64,000 nucleotides of DNA from Hippophae tibetana (GCA_037013495.1 CM072803.1:49675627-49739626); one strand, 5' to 3'; shown: positions 1 to 11,700, counted from the stretch's first letter. Notes: generated by a model from the sequence alone, not told the origin. Numbers and translations are program-made.

Positions 1-10
1 AACTTTTTAT

Positions 11-559
11 TACATAGCTAGCAAAAATTGCAATTATGGACGAGGATAATATTTTCCATCATATTTCTCTACTTTTTACTCTTAGAATAGGTTTGGAACG
101 AACATTCTTAGGGAGAAAAGGGATAACCAAAGTCAAATTAATTACGATGCCATCCAACAAAACCAGAATAACTTATAAATAAGTTAAAAATATTAATGTC
201 AAAAAGGAGTTGAAAATGAGAATTGTTTATTTGTTATTTAGAATAATGAACAAAATTTGAAATTTTTATAGTTCTGCATCTTAAGACATAGTAAATTTCA
301 ATTAAATATATCATAAATAAAAGGAAATAAAACGTGTAGTATTTATTCCACCAACTTTCTTTTTTAAAATAGACATGAGAAAATGATTATGTTTTATTTC
401 TCCCTTATTTATTTTTCCCATGATCTATGATTAGTTTTTTTACCTTTGTAAGTCTTAATACCTAGCACTCGCAAATTCATGCAAATTTTATTACCTCCCT
501 TCCAAATGGAAAATGTGATGGAAAATGGTTGTTTTGGACATCATTTGTAAAATTTTTGT
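11..559. repeat. Reference monomer with internal landmarks
   Basis: First full monomer (549 bp), used as a map for the others. Landmarks: overlapping TAGCTA and GCTAGC palindromes (GCTAGC at 17-22); a perfect 10-bp palindrome AATTGCAATT (26-35); inverted-repeat arm ATTTTCCATCA (51-61); dyad AACTTATAAATAAGTT (170-185) containing TATAAATA (174-181); CTTAAG (280-285); AATAAA (316-321); a variable poly-T tract (435-441, T7 here); ATGCAAAT (479-486); dyad TTCCAAATGGAA (500-511); a 12-bp-period direct repeat of TGGAAAATG (507-515 and 519-527); and inverted-repeat arm TGATGGAAAAT (516-526), which pairs with the ATTTTCC arm of the next monomer. All three frames on both strands are crowded with stops. 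This copy closely matches the monomer at 2207. Confidence 0.9.
170..185. other. 7-bp-arm dyad AACTTATAAATAAGTT, present in nearly every monomer
   Basis: The arms AACTTAT and ATAAGTT are exact reverse complements separated by AA. The element recurs once per monomer at the same phase. Variants that weaken one arm are class-linked: TCTAAATAAGTT at about 3465, 4560 and 12793; CGTATAAATAAG at about 8952, 9502, 10602, 11152 and 14990; and an ATAAGGTA arm in the TTACAAGC-type monomers (about 2923, 5115, 6213, 8407, 13349). The inner TATAAATA matches a TATA-box consensus, but in sequence this AT-rich that is weak evidence of a promoter. It could equally be a structural or protein-binding dyad. Confidence 0.6.
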
Positions 560-610
560 TACATAGCTAGCAAAAACTGCAATTATGGACGAGGATAATA
601 TTTTCTATCA
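516..610. other. Inter-monomer inverted repeat: 11-bp arms around the conserved GCTAGC core
   Basis: TGATGGAAAAT near the end of one monomer is the reverse complement of ATTTTCCATCA about 40 bp into the next. The junction at 28519-28529 and 28603-28613 has perfect 11-bp arms with a 73-bp spacer. The spacer holds the GCTAGC and AATTGCAATT palindromes. The instance given here has one mismatch (TTTTCTATCA in monomer 2). Copies with GATGGGAAATGG (Q class and others) or TTTTCCACCAT also weaken the pairing. The element recurs at most monomer junctions, so it is a regular structural feature of the array. Confidence 0.6.
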
Positions 611-2755
611 TATTTCTCTACTTTTTACTCTTAGAATGGGTTTGGAACGAACATTCTTAGGCAGAAAAGGGATAACCAAAGTCAAATTAATTGCGATGCC
701 ATCCAACAAAACCAGAATAACTTATAAATAAGTTAAAAATATTAATCTCAAAAAGGAGTTTTAAATGAGAATTTTTTATTTGTTATTTAGAATAATGAAC
801 AAAATTTGAAATTTTAATAGTTTTGCATCTTAAGACATAGTAAATTTCAATTAAATATATCATAAATAAAAGGAAATAAAACGTGTAGTATTTATTCCGC
901 CAACTTTCTTTTTTAAAATAGACATGAGAAAATGATTATGTTTTATTTCTCCCTTATATATTTTTCCCCATGATCTATGATTATTTTTTTTTACCTTTGT
1001 AAGTCTTAATACCCAGCACTCGCAAATTCATGCAAATTTTATTACCTCCCTTCCAAATGGAAAATGTGATGGGAAATGGTTGTTTTAGACATCATTTGTA
1101 AACTTTTTGTTACATAGCTAGCAAAAATTGCAATTATGGATGAGGATAATATTTTCCATCATATTTCTCTACTTTTTACTCTTAGAATGGGTTTGGAACC
1201 AACATTATTAGGTAGAAAAGGGATAACCAAAGTCAAATTAATTACGATACAAACCAACAAAACCAGCATAACTTATAAATAAGTTAAAAATATTAATCTC
1301 AAAAAGCTCTTGAAAATGAGAATTGTTCATTTGTTATTTAGAATAATGAACAAAATTTGAAATTTTAATAGTTTTGCATCTTAAGACATAGTAAATTTCA
1401 ATTAAATATATCATAAATAAAAGGAAATAAAACGTGTAGTATTTATTCCGCCAACTTTCTCTTTTAAAATAGACATGAGAAAATGATTATGTTTTATTTC
1501 TCCCTTATTTATTTTTCCCCATGATCCATGATTTTGTTTTACCTTTGTTACTCTTAATACCCAGCACTCGCAAATTCATGCAAATTTTATTACCTCCCTT
1601 CCAAATGGAAAATGTGATGGAAAATGGTTGTTTTAGACATCATTTGTAAACTTTTTATTACATAGCTAGCAAAAATTGCAATTATGGACGAGGATAATAT
1701 TTTCCATCATATTTCTCTACTTTTTACTCTTAGAATAGGTTTGGAACGAACATTCTTAGGGAGAAAAGGGATAACCAAAGTCAAATTAATTACGATGCCA
1801 TCCAACAAAACCAGAATAACTTATAAATAAGTTAAAAATATTAATGTCAAAAAGGAGTTGAAAATGAGAATTGTTTATTTGTTATTTAGAATAATGAACA
1901 AAATTTGAAATTTTTATAGTTCTGCATCTTAAGACATAGTAAATTTCAATTAAATATATCATAAATAAAAGGAAATAAAACGTGTAGTATTTATTCCGCC
2001 AACTTTCTCTTTTAAAATAGACATGAGAAAATGATTATGTTTTATTTCTCCCTTATTTATTTTTCCCCATGATCCATGATTTTGTTTTACCTTTGTTACT
2101 CTTAATACCCAGCACTCGCAAATTCATGCAAATTTTATTACCTCCCTTCCAAATGGAAAATGTGATGGAAAATGGTTGTTTTAGACATCATTTGTAAACT
2201 TTTTATTACATAGCTAGCAAAAATTGCAATTATGGACGAGGATAATATTTTCCATCATATTTCTCTACTTTTTACTCTTAGAATAGGTTTGGAACGAACA
2301 TTCTTAGGGAGAAAAGGGATAACCAAAGTCAAATTAATTACGATGCCATCCAACAAAACCAGAATAACTTATAAATAAGTTAAAAATATTAATGTCAAAA
2401 AGGAGTTGAAAATGAGAATTGTTTATTTGTTATTTAGAATAATGAACAAAATTTGAAATTTTTATAGTTCTGCATCTTAAGACATAGTAAATTTCAATTA
2501 AATATATCATAAATAAAAGGAAATAAAACGTGTAGTATTTATTCCACCAACTTTCTTTTTTAAAATAGACATGAGAAAATGATTATGTTTTATTTCTCCC
2601 TTATTTATTTTTCCCATGATCTATGATTAGTTTTTTTACCTTTGTAAGTCTTAATACCTAGCACTCGCAAATTCATGCAAATTTTATTACCTCCCTTCCA
2701 AATGGAAAATGTGATGGAAAATGGTTGTTTTGGACATCATTTGTAAAATTTTTGT

Positions 2756-3850
2756 TACAAGCTAGCAAAAATTGCAATTATGGACGAGGATAATATTTTC
2801 CACCATATTTCTCTATTTTTTACTCTTAGAATAGGTTTGGAACGAACATTCTTAGGGAGAAAAGGGATAACCAAAGTCAAATTAATTACGATGCCATCCA
2901 ACAAAACCAGAATAACTTATAAATAAGGTAAAAATATTAATGTCAAAAAGGAGTTGAAAATGAGAATTGTTTATTTGTTATTTAGAATAATGAACAAAAT
3001 TTGAAATTTTAATAGTTTTGCATGTTAAGACATAGTAAATTGCAATTAAATATATCATAAATAAAAGGAAATAAAACGTGTAGTATTTATTCCGCCAACT
3101 TTCTCTTTTAAAATAGACATGAGAAAATGATTATGTTTTATTTCTCCCTTATTTATTTTTCCCCATGATCCATGATTTTGTTTTACCTTTGTTACTCTTA
3201 ATACCCAGCACTCGCAAATTCATGCAAATTTTATTACCTCCCTTCCAAAGGGAAAATGTGATGGAAAATGGTTGTTTTAGACATCATTTGTAAACTTTTT
3301 GTTACATAGCTAGCAAAAATTGCAATTATGGACGAGGATAATATTTTCCATCATATTTCTCTACTTTTTACTCTTAGAATAGGTTTGGAACGAACATTCT
3401 TAGGGAGAAAAGGGATAACCAAAGTCAAATTAATTGCGATGCCATCCAACAAAACCAGAATAACTTCTAAATAAGTTAAAAATATTAATCTCAAAAAGGA
3501 GTTGAAAATGAGAATTTTTTATTTGTTATTTAGAATAATGAACAAAATTTGAAATTTTAATAGTTTTGCATCTTAAGACATAGTAAATTTCAATTAAATA
3601 TATCATAAATAAAAGGAAATAAAACGTGTAGTATTTATTCCGCCAACTTTCTTTTTTAAAATAGATATGAGAAAATGATTATGTTTTACTTCTCCCTTAT
3701 TTATTTTTCTCCATGATCTATGATTATTTTTTTACCTTTGTAAGTCTTAATACCCAGCACTCGCAAATTCATGCAAATTTTATTACCTCCATTCCAATGG
3801 AAAATGTGATGGAAAATGGTTGTTTTAGACATCATTTGTAAACTTTTTGT
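2756..3850. repeat. Two monomers: TTACAAGC-type hybrid, then ordinary type
   Basis: The monomer at 2756 begins TTACAAGCTAGC, lacking the two bases that make TACATAGC elsewhere. It has CACCATATTTC, ATAAGGTAAAA, GCATGTTAAG and AAATTGCAATT, shared with monomers at 4947, 6045 and 13182. Its back half switches to the TTTCTCTTTT and GATCCATGATTTTG form of the 1111 monomer, so it is a composite. The next monomer (3303) is an AATCTC, GAATTTTTT type with a TTCCAATGG end. Confidence 0.8.
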
Positions 3851-6044
3851 TACATAGCCAGCAAAAATTGCAATTATGGACGAGGATAATATTTTCCATC
3901 ATATTTCTCTACTTTTTACTCTTAGAATAGGTTTGGAATGAACATTCTTAGGGAGAAAAGGGATAACCAAAGTCAAATTAATTACGATGTCATCCAACAA
4001 AACCAGAATAACTTATAAATAAGTTAAAAATATTAATGCCAAAAAGGAGTTGAAAATGAGAATTGTTTATTTGTTATTTAGAATAATGAACAAAATTTGA
4101 AATTTTAATAGTTCTCCATCTTAAGACATAGTAAATTTCAATTAAATATATCATAAATGAAAGGAAATAAAACGTGTAGTATTTATTCCCCCAACCTTCT
4201 TTTTTAAAATAGACATGAGAAAATGATTATGTTTTATTTCTCCCTTATTTATTTTTCCCCATGATCTATGATTTTTTTTACCTTTGTAAGTCTTAATACC
4301 CAGCACTCGCAAATTCTTGCAAATTTTATTACCTCCCTTCCAAATGGAAAATGTGATGGGAAATCGTTGTTTTAGACATCATTTGTAAACTTTTTGTTAC
4401 ATAGCTAGCAAAAATTGCAATTATGGACGAGGATAATATTTTCCATCATATTTCTCTACTTTTTACTCTTAAAATGGGTTTGGAACCAACATTCTTAGGG
4501 AGAAAAGGGATAACCAAAGTCAAATTAATTGCGATGCCATCCAACAAAACCAGAATAACTTCTAAATAAGTTAAAAATATTAATCTCAAAAAGGAGTTGA
4601 AAATGAGAATTGTTTATTTGTTATTTAGAATAATGAACAAAATTTAAAATTTTAATAGTTTTGCATCTTAAGACATAGTAAATTTCAATTAAATATATCA
4701 TAAATAAAAGGAAATTAAACGTGTAGTATTTATTCCGCCAACTTTCTTTTTTAAAATAGACATGAGAAAATGATTACGTTTTATTTCTCCCTTATTTATT
4801 TTTCTCCATGATCTATGATTATTTTTTTACCTTTTTAAGTCTTAATACCCAGCACTCGCAAATTCATGCAAATTTTATTACGTCCCTTCCAAATGGCAAA
4901 TGTGATGGAAAATGGTTGTTTTAGACATCATTTGTAAACTTTTTGTTACAAGCTAGCAAAAATTGCAATTATGGACGAGGATAATATTTTCCACCATATT
5001 TCTCTATTTTTTACTCTTAGAATAGGTTTGGAACGAACATTCTTAGGGAGAAAAGGGATAACCAAAGTCAAATTAATTACGATGCCATCCAACAAAACCA
5101 GAATAACTTATAAATAAGGTAAAAATATTAATGTCAAAAAGGAGTTGAAAATGAGAATTGTTTATTTGTTATTTAGAATAATGAACAAAATTTGAAATTT
5201 TAATAGTTTTGCATGTTAAGACATAGTAAATTGCAATTAAATATATCATAAATAAAAGGAAATAAAACGTGTAGTATTTATTCCGCCAACTTTCTTTTTT
5301 AAAATAGACATGAGAAAATGATTATGTTTTATTTCTCCCTTATTTATTTTTCCCCATGATCTATGATTATTTTTTTTACCTTTGTAAGTCTTGATACCCA
5401 ACACTCGCAAATTCATGCAAATTTTATTACCTCCCTTACAAATGGAAAATGTGATGGAAAATGGTTGTTTTAGACATCATTTGTAAAAATTTTGTTACAT
5501 AGCTAGCAAAAACTGCAATTATGGACGAGGATAATATTTTCCACCATATTTCTCTACTTTTTACTCTTAGAATGGGTTTGGAACCAACATTCTTAGGGAG
5601 AAAAGGGATAACCAAAGTCAAATTAATTGCGATGCCATCCAACAAAACCAGAATAACTTATAAATAAGTTAAAAATATTAATGTGAAAAAGGAGTTTTAA
5701 ATGAGAGTTGTTGATTTGTTATTTAGAATAATGAACAAAATTTGAACTTTTAATAGTTTTGCATCTTAAGACATAGTAAATTTCAATTAAATATATCATG
5801 AATAAAAGGAAATAAAACGTGTAGTATTTATTCCGCCAACTTTCTTTTTTAAAATAGACATGAGAAAATGATTACGTTTTATTTCTCCCTTATTTATTTT
5901 TCTCCATGATCTATGATTATTTTTTTACCTTTTTAAGTCTTAATACCCAGCACTCGCAAATTCATGCAAATTTTATTACGTCCCTTCCAAATGGAAAATG
6001 TGATGGAAAATGGTTGTTTTAGACATCATTTGTAAACTTTTTGT
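3851..6044. repeat. Tetramer block, copied at 12086-14278
   Basis: Four monomers (3851, 4398, 4947, 5496), 2194 bp in all. Markers in order: TACATAGCCAGC with GATGTCATCC and AATGCCAAAAAGG; CTTAAAATGG with TTCTAAATAAG; TTACAAGC with ATAAGGT and GCATGTTAAG; and a last monomer with TTTTAAATGAGAGTTG and CATGAATAAAA. The same order recurs at 12086, 12633, 13182 and 13731, and its first two members recur at 7144 and 7691. Offsets are 8235 bp for the tetramer and 3293 bp for the partial copy. This is an older, locally amplified higher-order unit. Confidence 0.85.
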
Positions 6045-7143
6045 TACAAGCTAGCAAAAATTGCAATTATGGACGAGGATAATATTTTCCACCATATTTC
6101 TCTATTTTTTACTCTTAGAATAGGTTTGGAACGAACATTCTTAGGGAGAAAAGGGATAACCAAAGTCAAATTAATTACGATGCCATCCAACAAAACCAGA
6201 ATAACTTATAAATAAGGTAAAAATATTAATGTCAAAAAGGAGTTGAAAATGAGAATTGTTTATTTGTTATTTAGAATAATGAACAAAATTTGAAATTTTA
6301 ATAGTTTTGCATGTTAAGACATAGTAAATTGCAATTAAATATATCATAAATAAAAGGAAATAAAACGTGTAGTATTTATTCCGCCAACTTTCTTTTTTAA
6401 AATAGACATGAGAAAATGATTATGTTTTATTTTTCCCTTATTTATTTTTCCCCATGATCTATGATTATTTTTTTTACCTTTGTAAGTCTTGATACCCAAC
6501 ACTCGCAAATTCATGCAAATTTTATTACCTCCCTTACAAATGGAAAATGTGATGGAAAATGGTTGTTTTAGACATCATTTGTAAAAATTTTGTTACATAG
6601 CTAGCAAAAACTGCAATTATGGACGAGGATAATATTTTCCACCATATTTCTCTACTTTTTACTCTTAGAATGGGTTTGGAACCAACATTCTTAGGGAGAA
6701 AAGGGATAACCAAAGTAAATTAATTGCGATGCCATCCAACAAAACCAGAATAACTTATAAATATGTTAAAAATATTAATGTGAAAAAGGAGTTTTAAATG
6801 AGAGTTGTTGATTTGTTATTTAGAATAATGAACAAAATTTGAACTTTTAATAGTTTTGCATCTTAAGACATAGTAAATTTCAATTAAATATATCATGAAT
6901 AAAAGGAAATAAAACGTGTAGTATTTATTCCGCCAACTTTCTTTTTTAAAATAGACATGAGAAAATAATTATGTTTTATTTCTCCCTTATTTATTTTTCC
7001 CCATGATCTATGATTATTATTTTTTTACCTTTGTAAGTCTTAATACCCAGCACTCGCAAATTCATGCAAATTTTATAACCTCCATTCCAATGGAAAATGT
7101 GATGGAAAATGGTTGTTTTAGACATCATTTGTAAACTTTTTGT
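4947..7143. repeat. Tandem dimer duplication, ~1098-bp period
   Basis: Monomers 4947-5495 and 5496-6044 are repeated as 6045-6593 and 6594-7143. Shared rare variants include TTGATACCCAACACTC (about 5391 and 6489), TTGTAAAAATTTTG, and TTTTAAATGAGAGTTG with CATGAATAAAA. The first junction monomer (5496) is a hybrid: its front matches the 6594 copy and its back (GATTACG, ACCTTTTTAAG, TTACGTCCC) matches the 4398 monomer. That is the arrangement expected from unequal crossover. Confidence 0.85.
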
Positions 7144-8239
7144 TACATAGCCAGCAAAAATTGCAATTATGGACGAGGATAATATTTTCCATCATATTTC
7201 TCTACTTTTTACTCTTAGAATAGGTTTGGAATGAACATTCTTAGGGAGAAAAGGGATAACCAAAGTCAAATTAATTACGATGTCATCCAACAAAACCAGA
7301 ATAACTTATAAATAAGTTAAAAATATTAATGCCAAAAAGGAGTTGAAAATGAGAATTGTTTATTTGTTATTTAGAATAATGAACAAAATTTGAAATTTTA
7401 ATAGTTCTCCATCTTAAGACATAGTAAATTTCAATTAAATATATCATAAATGAAAGGAAATAAAACGTGTAGTATTTATTCCACCAACTTTGTTTTTTAA
7501 AATAGACATGAGAAAATGATTATGTTTTATTTCTCCCTTATTTATTTTTCCCCATGATCTATGATTTTTTTTACCTTTGTAAGTCTTAATACCCAGCACT
7601 CTCAAATTCTTGCAAATTTTATTACCTCCCTTCCAAATGGAAAATGTGATGGGAAATGGTTGTTTTAGACATCATTTGTAAACTTTTTGTTACATAGCTA
7701 GCAAAAATTGCAATTATGGACGAGGATAATATTTTCCATCATATTTCTCTACTTTTTACTCTTAAAATGGGTTTGGAACCAACATTCTTAGGGAGAAAAG
7801 GGATAACCAAAGTCAAATTAATTGCGATGCCATCCAACAAAACCAGAATAACTTCTAAATAAGTTAAAAATATTAATCTCAAAAAGGAGTTGAAAATGAG
7901 AATTGTTTATTTGTTATTTAGAATAATGAACAAAATTTAAAATTTTAATAGTTTTGCATCTTAAGACATAGTAAATTTCAATTAAATATATCATAAATAA
8001 AAGGAAATTAAACGTGTAGTATTTATTCCGCCAACTTTCTTTTTTAAAATAGACATGAGAAAATGATTACGTTTTATTTCTCCCTTATTTATTTTTCTCC
8101 ATGATCTATGATTATTTTTTTACCTTTTTAAGTCTTAATACCCAGCACTCGCAAATTCATGCAAATTTTATTACGTCCCTTCCAAATGGAAAATGTGATG
8201 GAAAATGGTTGTTTTAGACATCATTCGTAAACCTTTTGT
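7144..8239. repeat. Two-monomer copy of the 3851 block start
   Basis: Monomers 7144 and 7691 match 3851 and 4398 (TACATAGCCAGC, GATGTCATCC, AATGCC, CTCCATCTTAAG, CTTAAAATGG, TTCTAAATAAG, GGAAATTAAACG), shifted by 3293 bp (six monomers). The tetramer series breaks off at the next, hybrid monomer. Confidence 0.85.
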
Positions 8240-8790
8240 TACAAGCTAGCAAAAATTGCAATTATGGACGAGGATAATATTTTCCACCATATTTCTCTAT
8301 TTTTTACTCTTAGAATGGGTTTGGAACGAACATTCTTAGGGAGAAAAGGGATAACCAAAGTCAAATTAATTACGATGCCATCCAACAAAACCAGAATAAC
8401 TTATAAATAAGGTAAAAATATTAATGTGAAAAAGGAGTTTTAAATGAGAGTTGTTGATTTGTTATTTAGAATAATGAACAAAATTTGAACTTTTAATAGT
8501 TTTGCATCTTAAGACATAGTAAATTTCAATTAAATATATCATGAATAAAAGGAAATAAAACGTGTAGTATTTATTCCGCCAACTTTCTTTTTTAAAATAG
8601 ACATGAGAAAATAATTATGTTTTATTTCTCCCTTATTTATTTTTCCCCATGATCTATGATTATTATTTTTTTACCTTTGTAAGTCTTAATACCCAGCACT
8701 CGCAAATTCATGCAAATTTTATTACCTCCCTTCCAAATGGAAAATGTGATGGAAAATGGTTGTTTTAGACATCACTTGTAAACTTTTTAT
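8240..8790. repeat. Hybrid monomer (TTACAAGC front, TTTTAAATGAG back)
   Basis: The front has the TTACAAGC, CACCATATTTC and ATAAGGTAAAA markers of the 4947 class. From about 8425 it has GTGAAAAAGG, TTTTAAATGAGAGTTG, GAACTTTTAA, CATGAATAAAA and AAAATAATTATG, the markers of the 6594 class. The switch lies between about 8410 and 8425. It joins two monomer classes that are adjacent elsewhere, consistent with loss of one monomer length by unequal exchange. Confidence 0.8.
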
Positions 8791-11700
8791 TACATAGCTA
8801 GCAAAAATTGCAATTATGGAGGAGGATAATATTTTCCATCATATTTCTCTACTTTTTACTCTTAGAATGGGTTTGGAACCAACATTCTTTGGGAGAAAAG
8901 GGATAACCAAAGTCAAATTAATTGCGATGCCATCCAACAAAACCAGAATAACGTATAAATAAGTTAAAAATATTAATCTCAAAAAGGAGTTGAAAATGAG
9001 AATTTTTATTTGTTATTTAGAATAATGAACAAAATTTGAAATTTTAATAGTTTTGCATCTTAAGACATAGTAAATTTCAATTAAATATATTATAAATAAA
9101 AGGAAATAAAACGTGTAGTATTTATTCCGCCAACTTTCTTTTTTAAAATAGACATGAGAAAATGATTATGTTTTATTTCTCCCTTATTTATTTTTCCCCA
9201 TGATCTATGATTATTTTTTTTACCTTTGTAAGTCTTAATACCCAGCACTCGTAAATTCATGCAAATTTTATTACCTCCCTTCCAAATGGAAAATGTGATG
9301 GGAAATGGTTGTTTTAGACATCATTTGTAAACTTTTCGTTACATAGCTAGCAAAAATTGCAATTATGGACGAGGATAATATTTTCCATCATATTTCTCAA
9401 CTTTTTACTCTTAGAATAGGTTTGGAACGAACATTCTTAGGGAGAAAAGGGATAACCAAAGTCAAATTAATTGCGATGCCATCCAACAAAACCAGAATAA
9501 CGTATAAATAAGTTAAAAATATTAATCTCAAAAAGGAGTTGAAAATGAGAATTTTTATTTGTTATTTAGAATAATGAACAAAATTTGAAATTTTAATAGT
9601 TTTGCATCTTAAGACATAGTAAATTTCAATTAAATATATTATAAATAAAAGGAAATAAAACGTGTAGTATTTATTCCGCCAACTTTCTTTTTTAAAATAG
9701 ACATGAGAAAATGATTATGTTTTATTTCTCCCTTATTTATTTTTCCCCATGATCTATGATTATTTTTTTTACCTTTGTAAGTCTTAATACCCAGCACTCA
9801 CAAATTCATGCAAATTTTATTACCTCCCTTCCAAATGGAAAATGTGATGGAAAATGGTTGTTTTAGACATCATTTGTAAACTTTTCGTTACATAGCTAGC
9901 AAAAATTGCAATTATGGACGAGGATAATATTTTCCATCATATTTCTCAACTTTTTACTCTTCGAATAGGTTTGGAACGAACATTCTTAGGGAGAAAAGGG
10001 ATAACCAAAGTCAAATTAATTGCGATGCCATCCAACAAAACCAGAATAACTTATAAATAAGTTAAAAATATTAATCTCAAAAAGGAGTTGAAAATGAGAA
10101 TTTTTATTTGTTATTTAGAATAATGAACAAAATTTGAACTTTTAATAGTTTTGCATCTTAAGACATAGTAAATTTCAATTAAATATATCATGAATAAAAG
10201 GAAATAAAACGTGTAGTATTTATTCCGCCAACTTTCTTTTTTAAAATAGACATGAGAAAATAATTATGTTTTATTTCTCCCTTATTTATTTTTCCCCATG
10301 ATCTATGATTATTATTTTTTTACCTTTGTAAGTCTTAATACCCAGCACTCGCAAATTCATGCAAATTTTATTACCTCCCTTCCAAATGGAAAATGTGATG
10401 GAAAATGGTTGTTTTAGACATCACTTGTAAACTTTTTATTACATAGCTAGCAAAAATTGCAATTATGGAGGAGGATAATATTTTCCATCATATTTCTCTA
10501 CTTTTTACTCTTAGAATGGGTTTGGAACCAACATTCTTTGGGAGAAAAGGGATAACCAAAGTCAAATTAATTGCGATGCCATCCAACAAAACCAGAATAA
10601 CGTATAAATAAGTTAAAAATATTAATCTCAAAAAGGAGTTGAAAATGAGAATTTTTATTTGTTATTTAGAATAATGAACAAAATTTGAAATTTTAATAGT
10701 TTTGCATCTTAAGACATAGTAAATTTCAATTAAATATATTATAAATAAAAGGAAATAAAACGTGTAGTATTTATTCCGCCAACTTTCTTTTTTAAAATAG
10801 ACATGAGAAAATGATTATGTTTTATTTCTCCCTTATTTATTTTTCCCCATGATCTATGATTATTTTTTTTACCTTTGTAAGTCTTAATACCCAGCACTCG
10901 TAAATTCATGCAAATTTTATTACCTCCCTTCCAAATGGAAAATGTGATGGGAAATGGTTGTTTTAGACATCATTTGTAAACTTTTCGTTACATAGCTAGC
11001 AAAAATTGCAATTATGGACGAGGATAATATTTTCCATCATATTTCTCAACTTTTTACTCTTAGAATAGGTTTGGAACGAACATTCTTAGGGAGAAAAGGG
11101 ATAACCAAAGTCAAATTAATTGCGATGCCATCCAACAAAACCAGAATAACGTATAAATAAGTTAAAAATATTAATCTCAAAAAGGAGTTGAAAATGAGAA
11201 TTTTTATTTGTTATTTAGAATAATGAACAAAATTTGAAATTTTAATAGTTTTGCATCTTAAGACATAGTAAATTTCAATTAAATATATTATAAATAAAAG
11301 GAAATAAAACGTGTAGTATTTATTCCGCCAACTTTCTTTTTTAAAATAGACATGAGAAAATGATTATGTTTTATTTCTCCCTTATTTATTTTTCCCCATG
11401 ATCTATGATTATTTTTTTTACCTTTGTAAGTCTTAATACCCAGCACTCACAAATTCATGCAAATTTTATTACCTCCCTTCCAAATGGAAAATGTGATGGA
11501 AAATGGTTGTTTTAGACATCATTTGTAAACTTTTCGTTACATAGCTAGCAAAAATTGCAATTATGGACGAGGATAATATTTTCCATCATATTTCTCAACT
11601 TTTTACTCTTAGAATAGGTTTGGAACGAACATTCTTAGGGAGAAAAGGGATAACCAAAGTCAAATTAATTGCGATGCCATCCAACAAAACCAGAATAACT

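Larger units (their letters stand above)
1..2755. repeat. Left-end block: five monomers with a four-monomer internal repetition
   Basis: Monomers at 11, 560, 1111, 1659 and 2207. The first and fifth share TTTTTATAG, CACCAACTTTC, GATTAGTTTTTTT, ATACCTAGC and the rare GTTTTGGACATC (531 and 2727), giving a 2196-bp (four-monomer) shift. The monomer at 1659 is a composite. Its front matches the 2207 copy (TTTTTATAGTTCTGC). Its back matches the 1111 copy (TTTCTCTTTT, GATCCATGATTTTG, TTTGTTACTC). The 1111 monomer carries a GATACAAACC...CAGCATA haplotype that is otherwise typical of the array beyond 20.9 kb. Confidence 0.85.

Noticed and set aside
110-130. CENP-B box-like match on the minus strand in GGAACGAAC monomers
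   Set aside because: TTCG, the spaced A and a C are present, but the CGGG half is not (CCTA instead), and the GGAACCAAC classes lose TTCG too.
170-185. Rho-independent terminator hairpin
   Set aside because: The dyad is all A/T except one pair, has a 2-base loop and no following T run, so it is not a credible terminator.
316-345. Bacterial-type AAGGA ribosome sites before ATG (for example AAAAAGGAGTTGAAAATGAG)
   Set aside because: It looks like a Shine-Dalgarno and start codon, but the frame after the ATG closes within a few tens of codons in the common monomers (no plus-strand frame of useful length exists in the window), and a satellite array is not prokaryotic. Chance resemblance; in the first monomer the motif itself is near 203-220.
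479-486. ATGCAAAT octamer (POU-type site) in each monomer
   Set aside because: An 8-bp match in a 550-bp AT-rich repeat is weak evidence, and the host lineage is unknown.
5436-5645. 69-codon minus-strand open frame
   Set aside because: It lies wholly inside the satellite and begins with TTG. It stays open only because this copy has CCACCAT; the usual CCATCAT puts an in-frame TGA there in most monomers. No ribosome-binding or splicing context and no conserved coding pattern.
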